Below, piece after piece: positions 23,490 through 35,600 of a stretch of DNA of 64,000 nt. The notes under the pieces are model-generated. The model saw only the letters and a list, made by a program, of their open reading frames with translations, was not told where the DNA came from and made no database searches. How positions within the stretch are numbered: position 1 is the stretch's first letter; every line of letters starts with the position of its first letter. The translations under genes and the position numbers were made by a program. The DNA comes from Hygrophila difformis (taxonomy: Eukaryota; Streptophyta; Magnoliopsida; Lamiales; Acanthaceae): contig JAOANR010000006.1 of the NCBI GenBank assembly GCA_030278955.1, positions 24,559,763 through 24,623,762 of the forward strand, written 5' to 3'.

Positions 23490-26400
23490 TCATTCTAAAA
23501 TATTCACACTTTGGGTACTCGTTCTTCCATCAGATCTTGCAATAGCATAAGCATCGAACCGACTCTTAAAAAATATTGCCCATGTTTCGGCCTCCACTGT
23601 TCGATATGTTCTCCAAGGGTGCACAATAGGGGGGAGTGGGGAGTTGGAAGATAGATGCACCTGCATTAGAAATCAGAATAGTCATAAAGTATTATTGAAA
23701 AAAATTATAACTGATTCAATATGAGTTTTACCTGTATGAAATGGTTTCCATTTATGAGACCCAAGCAAATAACCTTTGCATTCATATCTACACCGTGCGT
23801 AGAGGCAAATAAGTCACAGAGATGTCTTCGAGAGACATGCAAGTGCCACGTTATAGTAAGATGCCACAAGATGCCCCATTTCAGGCAAACAGAACCAATT
23901 GTCTATGGGTGCAGTATCCGTGAAACAATTCAACACATTCATTATATACTCAACACGTCCCTCCTGCTGCAGGAACACATCCCTATAAATACTCGAATGG
24001 GTGGCCAATTCATCCATGAGATGCATTCTTATCGTCCTCCATGATCCCTCACCATAGTTCAAAAGATCGGCAACAACGCGAAATCCACAATGACCATCAC
24101 TTACCACATTCTTTACACTCTGGATGTACATTCTAAAATGATGCGGTAGCCTATCAATGAATGGTATTGCGTATGATCGACCACGTGGCACAGGTGGAAT
24201 CTGTAAAACATTGACTATGTAAATTTGATTCAAGTGTATGTAAAATATAGAATGGTGGTTAATTCACAAGAAAACTTACCTTTTTCACCAGTTGTCTCTT
24301 AGAAGTCGTGAACATCGGAGTTGGCACTACTGGACCAATTGTATACATGGGAGTCTGGGCTGGGGAGCAACTGTCAACCATGGTAACCGGCAACTCAAAT
24401 GCACTCGGGTCCCTCTTCGTAAATGCCGCCTTCTTCTTCGATGTTGTGGATTGTATGCCTCGGGTGCGTACGGTGGTGCTGGGGGCTGTGAGGGACGTAA
24501 CATTAGGATTCACTGCCTCCATTAGCCTCCTAAGAAACATCTCTTGCTCCGTCGGGTTTGATTCCCGGAACAACTGCTGTGTTTTGGAAATGAACTCATC
24601 AAACTTGTTCTGAATCTGAACTCGGGGTTCTGCATCACGTACGCGAAGTTTATATCCAATTTCCGCCAGAAATCATCAATCAACTCTAATGGAACTGGCA
24701 TGCCCTTTGTTACATATTCTGATAACTCGTGGGCACAGGGCAGTCCACATGTGGTGCGCATTACACATCCGCAATCATCTATATCAATAACACCATCTTT
24801 CAATTTCATCAGCTGTGCATGTATTTGTGTCATGGCTGCATCCGACACAAGACCCCGAATCAACTTGAAAGTAATAGTATGAAACTTTGCTGCCAGAGCA
24901 CCATGACTCTTCTCAGAAGAATCCTTTAGTGCTACATGACATGTCTCCATCAGTATATGAAAATGTGCCCAACAAGTTTCAAAATTTCCCAAACTGGATC
25001 ACAACTGATGTTTCAATGCTGAGTGTTGCCCCTCTGCCCTGTTAATTTAAAAAAAGAATAACAAAAGAGCTCATGTAGTAAGTTTGACTATATGAAAATC
25101 CAACCACTTAAAATTTACAAACAACATTACAATACATGTTCGTGGTTGTGTTCCCATAGTGCATAATTTTGTTGGTGTGGCATGACAGAAACTTTGGACC
25201 GTATGGCTCTAACCATTGTTTATCAACGTACTGCAGTGCCGCCGGGCAATCACAAAACTGTGCCTGAAATCAGATCTATTTCTGTTTGAATGAGTGTTCA
25301 TTTTCAACCGCCACCAATTCATTCCAAGATGTGTAAAATAAATCCCACTGTTCAGTCTTGGCAAATAATTTTTTGCAGTTTGCCATCACATTCCTATCAA
25401 TGTGCCACTTACATAGCATGTGAACCGTGGTAGGAAAAATTCGATCAATTGCATTGATTAATGCCTTCTCCCGGTCTGGCATAATAACCGAAGGCATACA
25501 ATCGTCATCCATTAAAGTCCTCAGACTACCCAACGCCCACATGTAATTATCTTCCTTCTCTGCCTTAAAGTAGGCACATGCAACACAGAATGTCTTGTCG
25601 GTGGAAGTCACTCCGACAATCTCAAAGAGGGGCATCCGATACTTGTTCGTCTTGTATGTATAATCCATAGCCAACACTTTCGGGAAGGCTTTCAATATTT
25701 CAATGCTCCTTGGGTGTGCAAAGAATAGGTCTGTGACCTCCCCACTAGACTCACATCTCCTAAAAACAAAGTAATACATATGCTCCTTTAACTTGCCCAA
25801 CATGTATTGCATTTCAGATCTACCGGCCCGCTCAATCGCTCTATTTTTCGCCCTCGCATTGTATATCATCCTCATGGTTGAGACGTTCCTCGGGAAATTG
25901 TGTCGGAGTTGCTCATGGATATTTTTCACTGGCACTTTCATTTTTGACAAACGCACCACAAACTCTTCCTCAGTCTTCGTCAATCTCCCCACATATGGAT
26001 GCCCCTCGAGATAGTTGGCAAGAGGATGATTGTGCACACCACTCACAACAGTCAAATCCCAATGTCCCTTGATCTTTTTTTGTTGGCCCCTTATCAAGAA
26101 TGGACATCCACATTTTCGGGTCCCCACATCCCTTTTTTTAATGGATTTTTCCGGGTCATTCTTCACTTCATCAACCGAATAATCGAATCTATTATTTTTA
26201 GCTTTATGCTTCCTATACTCCCCTCCTCGTTCGCATCCTATGAAAACCCGACCTTTTTTTTGTTTCGGTTGCCATATTTGACCTCTGAACAACAACTATC
26301 ATTTGATGGGCTATTGCAATCTCCTTCACACGATCAACCAAACTGTCCCTACTATCAAACTCTTTCTCTGTGGAAAATAGGTGGGAGTAGTCACTTATAA

Positions 26401-26880
26401 CATCCAAACTCAATTCATTCTTTTCGTGGGCAACACCCTCATCGCTTGATGGTACGCAAGTGAGCTACAATAAAGAAAACAAAGAAAAGAATTAAACAGA
26501 TTAAGAAAAGAATGAAACAGAGGGGAAAAAAAGAAAGAACGGCCAGTAATGGCCGTTCCTCTTTGGAGAGGATCGGCCAGCACTGGCCGGCCGTCTCTTT
26601 ATCAACACAGCCAGTGCTGGCTGTCTACATTATAAGGCTCCCGGCCAGTAATGGCCATTCGTGTTTGAAAGGTATCGGATGGCATTGGCCGTTGGTTCTT
26701 TCTCCAAAACCTCGACGCACACAGCGATATTGCATTCAAATGTAAAAAACTTACGGGTTCTATGAGTTGGTACTCGTGTTCTTCCACCATATCTTCATCT
26801 CTGTATTGCTCATCGTTTTGCTCATCGTTTATATCTTCATCTCGGTATTGTTCATAGTTCTGCTCATCGTTCATATCCAT
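23490..26880 (-). pseudogene. MULE transposase with SWIM zinc finger and OTU-type C-terminal domain, multiply broken
   Basis: Exon 1 is 26755-26880 (MDMNDEQNYEQY, acidic) and exon 2 starts at 26464. It encodes a MULE N-domain, then the DDE core (MDYTYKTNKYRMPLFEIVGV; IMPDREKALINAI; LCKWHIDRNVM), a SWIM finger (CGCVMRTTCGLPCAHEL), a basic linker and an OTU-like cysteine protease fold with Cys in VSDGHCGFR and His in NGNHFIQV. The last exon is 23490-23660. Breaks seen: a frameshift at an A8 run near 26256-26263, in-frame TAG and TGA near 25270-25278, a TGA near 25005, a frameshift near 24570 and two near 23800. Some could be sequencing indels, but the several stops argue for a dead copy. The transposase would cut at the element's terminal repeats. 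Confidence 0.85.
26537..26695. repeat. GGCC-cored hairpin cluster 3 (transposase intron 1)
   Basis: The clearest stems are GAACGGCCA-GTAA-TGGCCGTTC (26537-26558, 9-bp perfect arms), CGGCCAG-CA-CTGGCCG, ACAGCCAG-TG-CTGGCTGT (26607-26624) and GGCCA-GTAA-TGGCC. The cluster lies in the first intron of the transposase gene, mirroring cluster 1 in the first intron of the PMD gene. Confidence 0.8.
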
Positions 26881-27133
26881 GAAGTATATGAATATAAAAA
26901 TGCAGTAAGAAAAGTAGGGTTTTGGCGTTTTGTTTTGTTTCACCGAGGAAGAAAGGAAGAGAGGGAGGGAAGAAAAAATAATTTGTAAATTGTGTGCCCA
27001 AGAGAGTGCCTCAATCGATTTATTGTTTGCCCCAAATCCTTATAAAAGAGTGCCCAATCACAATTTTTTAACTAGGGGTATACTACCTCCGTTTTATCCA
27101 AAAATGTGTGTGCCCTTAACTAAATTTGTGTAC

Positions 27134-27147
27134 ATATAACCGCTGCC
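27134..27147 (-). repeat. MULE right terminal inverted repeat
   Basis: On the minus strand GGCAGCGGTTATAT, matching the left end; directly outside is the second copy of the target TAACAAATA. Confidence 0.75.
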
Positions 27148-27156
27148 TAACAAATA

Positions 27157-27494
27157 ATAATGCTCACCCAAGCATTTTCCATACAATTGACCCCATACGA
27201 AATACTCCTAATATTTATTACAAATAATTAGGTTTATTTGACTATAAATAACAGAAAGAATAAATATATAGTATTTGTATTATATGTATGGTTCTTTTTA
27301 AAAGATGCCTTGAAAATGAAATAAGGGTTGCAAAGCAAGAAAAAGTTTACTTCTTGGAGCTACTTCAAAATTTTCATTAACCACAATTACAAGTGAAAAT
27401 GTACGTGGTGATATGATTAATAATAATAATTATTATTATAATAACATAATATGTTATTTTGATGTCGTCGTTTCATAAGTTACCACTAGAATAT
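27157..27494. other. Short AT-rich spacer between the MULE and the Gypsy element
   Basis: This 338-bp host-type sequence shows no gene; it contains an (AAT)n/(ATT)n stretch near 27421-27440. Confidence 0.5.
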
Positions 27495-28164
27495 TGTTTG
27501 GCTAGCGTCGAGCCAAGGACCTTTTTCTTCTCAAGAGAAGCTATCGGAAAAGGATCAAACCGATTACGGGTCCGGATTAACAATAATGCGCCCAAACTTG
27601 ACTAATTACGCCCAAACTTGACTGAAAATTCCTTAGAATTGGAATGGCAACAAGATACAATGGAGAATCTACCTGTTGTTAAGAAACAATGGCGAATTCA
27701 CTGGAAAACTAGAACCAAACTACCGGTTGTTAAGAAACAACGGTGGACTTGGAAAGTAACCGCTACAAGCTAAACTAGAGTCTAGAAAAACTGTAAAGGA
27801 AAGCTGTAAAGAAAGCAGTAAAGATACAAATAAGTAAATTTGATAAAGGAATTTTGGGGGTTGGATTGATCTCTCGGATTCTGTGCATGGCATCCCCTAT
27901 TTATAGTCGGAGCTGAAGTAACCGCTCTCCAGCCGATTCCTTTAAACCGAATTCCATCTTCCTCTCATTCGGCTGATTTAGCTCTATTTCGGCCAAAATC
28001 TCTTTCCACCGAAATCTTCCTCCGTTCGGGTTTCTTCTTCTGTTTTGGATCGTTCCCTTTTAATTTCTCGGCCCAATAGATTTCAAGCCCAACTCTTCTT
28101 AAAAATCCTTCTTCGGCCCATGTTATATGGCCCATTTAACTTTCTGTAGCCCATGGCCCCAACA
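27495..28164 (-). repeat. Gypsy (Tat) 3' LTR, 670 bp
   Basis: It starts TGTTTGGC and ends CCCCAACA on plus (TG...CA). It aligns end to end with 39431-40086, differing by about 3% and a 14-bp indel near 27805. A minus-strand TATA box lies at 27899-27905. Confidence 0.93.
27899..27905 (-). promoter_or_regulatory. TATA box in the Gypsy 3' LTR
   Basis: The minus strand reads GACTATAAATAGGGG. The same site in the 5' LTR is at 39822-39828 and would drive gag-pol. Confidence 0.55.
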
Positions 28165-28357
28165 GATGCCCTCCTTACTTGGGCGATCTTTCGTTCTGAA
28201 AAGAGCTCAAGTAATTTTCCCTCGCTTTTCCTGAAGGTTATTTCTTCTTCTCGAGGAATCCTGTCATCAGTACCCTTTTTAAGTAGCCTGTTCCTCTTCG
28301 ACATAAACCGCCCTTTCAACTCCATTTCCCTTTTTTCCCCTCCGTTCATTATCTCCG

Positions 28358-31300
28358 ATGGATCCCCAATCTATTCCCGTTCCTTCGTCGGAACTTCTCA
28401 AGATCGAGAGTTCTTTCGCTTCTCATTCTGCAGTTCGTTACCTCCCTGAAAAATTCTACTCCTTAGGTCCACTGGGTATTCCTGAAAAAATTGATGAGTG
28501 TACCGCTCGTATTTTCTCTGAAAACCGTTCTATACCCCTGTATTCCTCTTATTTCTCCTCTTAACTTTTCACTTCACCCTTTCCTAACTGGCCTTCACCT
28601 TCTGCTGATTATGTGGCTTGGTACCGTTATCTCGAGCCTCATTGCCGTGATTCTTGGTCCAAAACCTCTACCCGTCGACTGATCGTTCTTAGTACTTTGC
28701 CTTTTCCAACTGACCTTCGCCCCATTCAGGCACTCTTGTGTTTCTGGAATCCCTCTGTGAACTGCTTTTGTTTCCCTTGGGGGATGATGACCCCCACCAT
28801 TTAGGATGTGAAACTCCTCTTGAGTCTCTCCGTTCGTGGGGACAATCTCGGTGTCACTTCTGAATCTCTCTAACTCTTTTAGGAGTTGGATTATTAACCA
28901 TCAAAGTGATGTATTTTCTGACGCGGTTCTTCTGGTGCACTTCTTCTAAAGGGGTTCTTCTTGAAACCTTTCCTCTAGCCTCTGCAATTCTTGCCAAGGC
29001 GACTTTACCGTTGGCCGATTTCTTCCTCGCTCATCTATACGCAGGCATATCGGCTACTCTGTTGGGTTGGGAGAAAGGTTCTTCGGACAAGGCTCGAGGT
29101 CCTCTATGGTTTCTTCATTTGTAGTTGGTTTGGCATTTCCGCGATGTTTCTGGTTTCCCTCCCCACGACATTCGTCCTGACCATTTTGTTGGTCCCGACC
29201 TTCTGGGGACATCGTTTCATGCCATGTCGGTTCCTCATTGGATCAGCTATTTTTTAGGCCGAACTGCTGATCAATCTTTTTCTCAGTATCACTATCGGAG
29301 AACCGATTTTGCGTGGGTAAAAGAGATTGCCACTGCTCCCTTTGGCGACCTCCTTCCCTTACCTCTTGCTCAGGTTTGGAATCGTTGCATTCTTCCTCGT
29401 CCTATTTTCAATGGTTCTACGGCTCTTCCAAACGCTACCATTCCTTTTGAGGTTTACAACCCTCATCTGGTTAGCCGCCAGTTTGGTTTCGGCCAGGATT
29501 TGGTAGAGGCTTATTGGGTTGACAAGCGACTTACTCCTTCTTCCAGCCGCCGGCTATGTTCTACTCATCACCGGCGTTTAATCGAGTTTGATGTTCCGAA
29601 GTTCCTTGTTCGCCCTGGGCTTTCTACATTTCATTTTCGGCTTTGGTGGGACGGTGTTGCTCGTACCTTCTTTAGTGCCGATCTCAACCCACTACTGCGG
29701 CGGAGTGGTTTCTCGCTCGTTCTGCCTTTCTCTTCTTATCCTCTGTCTTCACCGGACTCCACTCCCCAGCGTCTTCTCGATTCACCTTCCTCTTCTCGCC
29801 CATGCATGCTTTCTTCTTAATTATTATCTTCTTTCTCATCTTGTGTTACTCATTCGGTTGCCATTTTGAACCTAGGTATCCTTCGTCCTTCTACTTTGGA
29901 CCCTGGCCGAAAAAGACTTGTTTCATCTTCGGCCCCTCTTGCTAGTTCTCTTCCTCCTGCACGGACTAGGAAGCGTTCCTCTCGCTCTCCTCTTGGCAGA
30001 ATCCCTGCCACTCGTCTTATGGTTCGTTGTTTTCCCTCCTCTTCTCTCTCTCTCTTTTTTTTTTTTTTCTGTTTATGCATTCCCTCTTTTACAGCTGATC
30101 ATCATTCATTCACTTCTTTTTTTTTCTTAGGTTTCTTCTGCTCTGCCATCGTCTACCATTTCGCCTGTTTCGACCGCAACTTCGGATCCCCCTATTACTG
30201 AACCCCGTGCATCGATTGGTGCTAGTGATTCAGCTGCTCCCATTGGTCCTTCTTTGGCCGAACCTCAGCGACTGGTTCAGGATCCTGTTTCGTCCGATCC
30301 TATTATTTCTTCTTCGGTTGACCCTCTCCGACCAATTGGGAATTCTACTGTACTTCCATCTTTGGCGATTTTGGGATCTATTGATCATACTCCTGATGGT
30401 ACGACTGTTGGTAACACTTCTGTCGATTCGGTCCCTTTGTCTCCATTTCCTGATCGGCATGTTTTGGATGAATTCTTTTCTCCTGTTCCTTTGACTGTTC
30501 TTCCGTCAGATCCTTCGTCTCATCTTGGAGATTGTTTGGGCCAAATGTGTAACTTGATTGCCAGACAATCTGATGTAGAGTATGTTAATCCAAAACCGAT
30601 CCTCCTTCTTTTGTCTCATCTTGACCAACACTTCCATGAAGAACTGGTTTCTTTGAATCTAAATGGCCCCCTTCAGACGATTATGAAGTCCGTCCTTTCC
30701 TTAGATCAGGAGCTTGGGGCTCATTTGATAATGCGGAACAGACTTGCCGCAGAACGTGAAGCTGCGGCTGTTTCTCGAGCTATCTTTGACAATTATTCAG
30801 CGGAATACCGAACTCAAATGAGCATCCTTTCCGAAACGGAATCTCGGGAACATAAGTACTCCGAGGATCTTTCTTCGACCCGCTCAGAGATAGCCAAACT
30901 TCAACAAAAGGAACAGGAGTTGCAATTGGTTTTAGACCAAACTAGACAGAAATCGGCCGATTTGAAACGATCAATAAAATTTCTCCGTCAATCGGCCGAA
31001 GCTCCTAAAGCCAAGATTTTGGACTCCCATCGGGATGCTTCTTACTTGGCCATGCGGTCAAGCTTCAACGACTACATACTTGGTACCTTCCAAGAGAAGT
31101 GGGCCGATACTCAATCTTTAGTCGGCCACCTTGATTCGGCTATCAAAAGCCTTGGTGGGAAAAGTACTGCTCACGTCCTTTCTCCTCCAACTTTAATTCC
31201 TTTGGACCCCTCGGAGATGGAGACTTCGTCACAGAACGATGATCCCTCCTCTTCCAAAGCTCTCGCGGGTACTTTATCCTCTTTTTTTTTTGTTATTCGA

Positions 31301-31532
31301 TTATTTTTTTTCATGTCCCTTAGTCCATCATCCTTTCTCTTCTGCGCATCCAGGGAAATCCGGTGTTCCTTCCGGTGCTGATTTGGCCACCGATCGTCCT
31401 TCTTCCAGCAATGTTCCTGACCCTTCTTCGACAGCGGACCCGGATCTGATGATATCTGCAGTTAACCCTTCTATCGATGCTCTTCAGGGATTGGATGATG
31501 ATATCCATTTTGAGGACATCGAGGATCATTAG
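28358..31532 (+). pseudogene. Antisense accessory gene of the Tat element: PMD plus coiled coil, broken
   Basis: It runs opposite to gag-pol. The frame starts at ATG 28358 (MDPQSIPVPSSELLKIESSF) and continues past in-frame stops at 28562 (TAA), 28802 (TAG) and 29122 (TAG, probably TGG in WLVWHF), with a frameshift near 28860-28910. PMD-type features: AWYRYLEPHCRDSW, FCFPWGMMTPT, SAILAKATLPLADFFLAHLY and YNPHLVSRQFGFGQDLVEAY. After a probable intron (about 30020-30130) comes a Ser/Pro-rich linker and a coiled coil at about 30730-31030 (LSETESREHKYSEDL; LQQKEQELQLVLDQTRQKSA). A GT-AG intron (31269-31353) leads to the last exon, ending DIHFEDIEDH. PMD-like accessory frames are known in Gypsy elements. 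Their role is not established. Confidence 0.75.
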
Positions 31533-31870
31533 TTTTCTTTTTTTCCTTTTTCTATATATACAAGCCATTGTTTTGTAGACTTTTATCATGGGTTTGCCTC
31601 TTTCCTGGATGTACATTTCGACTGTCTTCGTTTATTTGTATTTCGGCCAACTCCCTCTTCATGAATTGTATCGGCCGAAAAATGTAATTTTGGATATATA
31701 TTTTTTTCTTCCTGCAACTATGATTCGTATCTTTCCCAATCCCTTATTTCTCGGTCTTCATAATTACTAACTTCTGAATGTTAGCAGCTTTTATCGGGAA
31801 TCAGCTATAACGTCTTCCCATGAATAGCTTTTAATATTGACTGTTTCCTACGCCAATACTTATCCTTCTC

Positions 31871-32615
31871 CTATAAATACACGGCCTTCATTGATGTTTA
31901 TCCATCACTTCTTCACATTTTCCTTTTTAGCAACATGATTTCTCTTCTTTCTTTACTCGATCCTCTGTCTCCGGTGCCTCCGTGGTTTCTAAACCATGTA
32001 CTCTCACAAGGATCTCCAGACGTGGCACGAAAACCTTTCGCCCATGCGGCACGAGTTCAGCTAATATCCCTCTCACCATTCGTTTGGGCGAGGATCTCTA
32101 CTGGTTATTCCAAATGAAGGTATCGACGGCTATGCGGACATACCTCTTTTTTATTTTGCGGTTGCATATCCTGTCGGACCTTGTCTAACGGGGAACCCAC
32201 TTCTCTTAGTGGTTCCTTCATCTTCTTTTCCTTCCACCGCCATGGCTGTTTGCCTCGGTTGCATCCATCCACATTTTATCTACGATCGTGCGGATGTTGC
32301 ACCCGAGTTCGACTTCTATCTCTGGGACGTTGTTCTATTCGTTGTAGCGTTCCCAGGAATAGAGGTCCGGTGGTAGGACTTAAATCGGCAATACTGTTCT
32401 GGAGCAAGCAACTTTGCCCTGTTTCTGTTTTGCCGATATTTATAAGCGGCATTTTTACAAGGCTGATAATCCTCCAGTTCCTTTTCTTAGGACCTTTCCC
32501 TTGTATATGCCTGCTTAGGATAGGACGTTTCCCTTGTATATTGTAATTTCGGACTATCGACGCCGTTTTCGGCCGAAGTAGCTCCTCTTTGTAATCTTTC
32601 GTCCATGCAATAAAA
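31871..32615 (+). other. Second antisense transcription unit in the Tat element (relic)
   Basis: A good TATA box (CTATAAATACACGG, 31871-31884) is followed about 55 bp later by an ATG at 31935 and, 740 bp on, by a polyadenylation signal AATAAA (32609-32614), all on plus. The sequence between is GC-balanced and reads as short frames of up to 121 codons in all three frames. No single frame is open and I recognise no domain. Confidence 0.45.
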
Positions 32616-32652
32616 TCTTTATTTTTTTTCTGTTCACTTATTGTTGATGTTT

Positions 32653-35600
32653 AATCCCAGACTGATGGATAATATTTCTTCATGTATCTTGCATTTACTG
32701 GATTTGACATTTGCTCTCCATTTTCATCCACCAATATGTATGCTCCCTTTGGTAATTTCGTCTGAACAATAAATGGTCCCTCCCAATTGGGACTCCACTT
32801 ACCTAATCGGCCATCCTTCTGTTTGGGTGGCCATATAACTTTCCAAACTAAATCACCGGCTTCAAATCGCTTAACACGAATTCACTTATTGTACCAATCG
32901 GCCACAATATCTTTATTTTTCTGTAAATTTTTAAATGCTTGCACCCGATCGGAGCTTCCAATAATTCGTCTTTCATTGCGAGATCATACTGTTCAGCTGA
33001 CATTAAATCTGCTTGACTTGTTCTTAAAGTCGGCACCGTTATTTCGGCTGGAAGTACTGCATCTATACCATAAGTCAGCCGAAATGGTGTAAATCCAGTG
33101 GCTGAAGTCTTAGCATTTCGATAAGCCCACAATGCTTCGGATAACTTTTCATGCCACTTCCTCGGCTGATCTTCAATCATCTTCCTTATAATTCCTATTA
33201 GCTGCTTATTCGTGGCCTCTGCTTGCCCATTCCCTTGTGGATAATATGGTGACGAATGCACGATCTTTATTCCGTACTCTTCTGCAAAGGCCTTGACTTT
33301 CTCTCCCACAAATACAGTTCCTCTATCCGTTAAAATCGTCTGTGGAATTCCGAATCTGTAGATCAACTGCCTCTTAATAAACTCGATTACCTCTTCTTGT
33401 GAAATACTAACATATGCTTGAGCTTCGGCCCATTTCGTGAAATAGTCCGTTGCCACTAGCACGAACTCATGTCTTTTCGACGAAGAGGGATGAATCTTTC
33501 CAATGATATCCATAGCCCATCCTCGAAATGGCCATGGCTTGATCATTATATGTAGTTCTTCGGCCGGTAACTTTTGAATCGGCCCATGCTTTTGACATTC
33601 GCGGCATCCTTTGGCATATTTCTCACAATCGACCCCCATATTCGGCCAATAATATCCCAGCCGAATAATACTCCACTTCATCGATTTTCCTGCCCGATGT
33701 GCGCCGCATATTCCTTCATGGACTTCTCCCATTACTCTTTTGGCATCTTCTTCTCCAACACACCTGAGTAATACTCCATCAATGGCTCGCTTGAAGAGTA
33801 ACCCTCCTATCACTACGTAATCCATCGCCTTCCGCTTTTCAACTGGATTAGCTTTGGATGGATTCTCCAACGTTTGTGCTATCTTCTTTATCCAATCGGC
33901 CTTTTTTGTTTCGGCCAAATGTATTTCCATATTTCCTACTACCGGCATTAGCCGATATCTGGCTGCATGTTGAGCCAATTCGTTAGCTAATTCGTTCTTT
34001 TCCCTTGGGATATATTCGATATACGCCGCATCGAATTCTTCCAACAAACTAATTGCTTCTTCGTACAATCTGATTAACTGAGAACTTTTGACCGAAAAAT
34101 CTCTTAATAACTGCTGAATAACTATTTGCGAATCTCCTCTGATTATGATAGCTTTTACTCCTTCTTCTATTAGTCGTTGTAACCCCGAAATCAATGCTTT
34201 GTATTCGGCTTGGTTATTCGTATAGGAATTGGGTAATTGCACGAAATACTTGTATATCTTGCCCTCCGGCGTATGTAGAGTAAACCCTGCCCCAACTCCT
34301 GAGGCGGCTTTGGAACCATCGAACATCATTATCCACGGATGCAAATATACAATTCCTATTTCGTCTATTTCTTTCGGCCGAACTTGATCTCCGATATCAT
34401 CAGATATTGGAAGTATCGCATAATCGGCCAAGAAATCGGCTACAACTTGTCCTTTCATAGCCCTGAGTGGTTGATATTTCAAGTCGTAGGCATTTAACTT
34501 CATGGCCCATTTGGCCATTCTTCGGCTACTGATCGGATCATTCATCATAATCTTGACTATGTCAACCGAAGTTACCACTATCACTTGCCGTGGTTGAATA
34601 TAGTATTCTAATTTCTGACATGCATGATAAAGACTTAAACACAATTTATGAATCGGCGAGTACCTTAATTCGGCATCTCTAAGGATTCGGCTTAGATAGT
34701 AAATCGCCCGATCTCTTCCTTCATCGTCTTCTTGAGCCAACAACGCTCCAGCAGACTCTTCAGCCGCTGCTATATACAGCTTCAATGGTCGGCCTAAAAT
34801 TGGAGGGACCAACACTGGTGGATTCATTAAAGCCTGCTTCAATTGCTCAAAGGCCCTTTGTTGATCGACTCCCCATTTGAATTCCTCATCTTTCTTCAGC
34901 CTCAGTAAATCGGTTAGTGGTTTCGACTTCCCGGCCGCATTTGCCAAGAATCGTCTCAAGAAACCGATCTTCCCAAGGAATTTTTGCAGACTTTTCTTAT
35001 CATGTGGAGGCCTGGTTTCTTGGATAGCTCTGGTCTTGTTTGCATCAACTTCTATGCCTTTATTATGTACCAAGAACCCAAGAAAATTCCCTGCTTGCAC
35101 TCCAAAAGCACACTTGGCTGGATTCATTTTGACTCCATGTATCCTCATTCTTGCAAATACCCTCCGCAAATCGTGCAAGTGGCTTTCCATATCTTTGGAT
35201 CTGACCATGACATCATCGATGTAGACTTCGACGCATTCTCCTATTAGATCATGAAAGACATAGTTCATGGCCCTTTGATAAGTGGCTCCTGCATTCTTTA
35301 ACCCGAACGACATCACTACCCATTCATATATCCCTATAGCTCCAGGGCATCGAAATGCAGTTTTATGCACATCTTCTTCGGCCATAAAGATTTGGTTGTA
35401 TCCAGAATATCCATCCATAAATGATAGCATCCCTTATTTCGCGGCCGAATCAATTAACAAATCGACAATAGGCATCATATATTCATCTTTAGGAGTGGCT
35501 ATATTAAGATTTCTGAAATCAATACAAACTCTTAATTTCCCATTCTTCTTTATTACAGGAACAATATTCGATAACCACTCTACATATTTAGCTGGCCTAA

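Larger units (their letters stand above)
19914..27147. mobile_element. Complete Mutator-like element (MULE), 7234 bp, with 9-bp target duplication
   Basis: The element is flanked by the 9-bp direct repeat TAACAAATA (19905-19913 and 27148-27156), the length typical of Mutator insertions. The ends form an imperfect inverted repeat, GGGTCCGGTTATAT on the left and GGCAGCGGTTATAT on the right (minus strand), with weaker similarity further in (ACACA(A/C)ATTT). Inside are two convergent genes: a PMD gene on plus and a MULE transposase gene on minus. The association of PMD with MULEs is known in plants. Three clusters of GGCC-cored hairpins occur only within these boundaries. Confidence 0.88.

Noticed and set aside
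27061..27110. Another Stowaway MITE (TACTACCTCCGTTTTATCC)
   Set aside because: Only one terminus is present and it lies inside the MULE end, with no partner or core; probably chance or part of the MULE terminal region.
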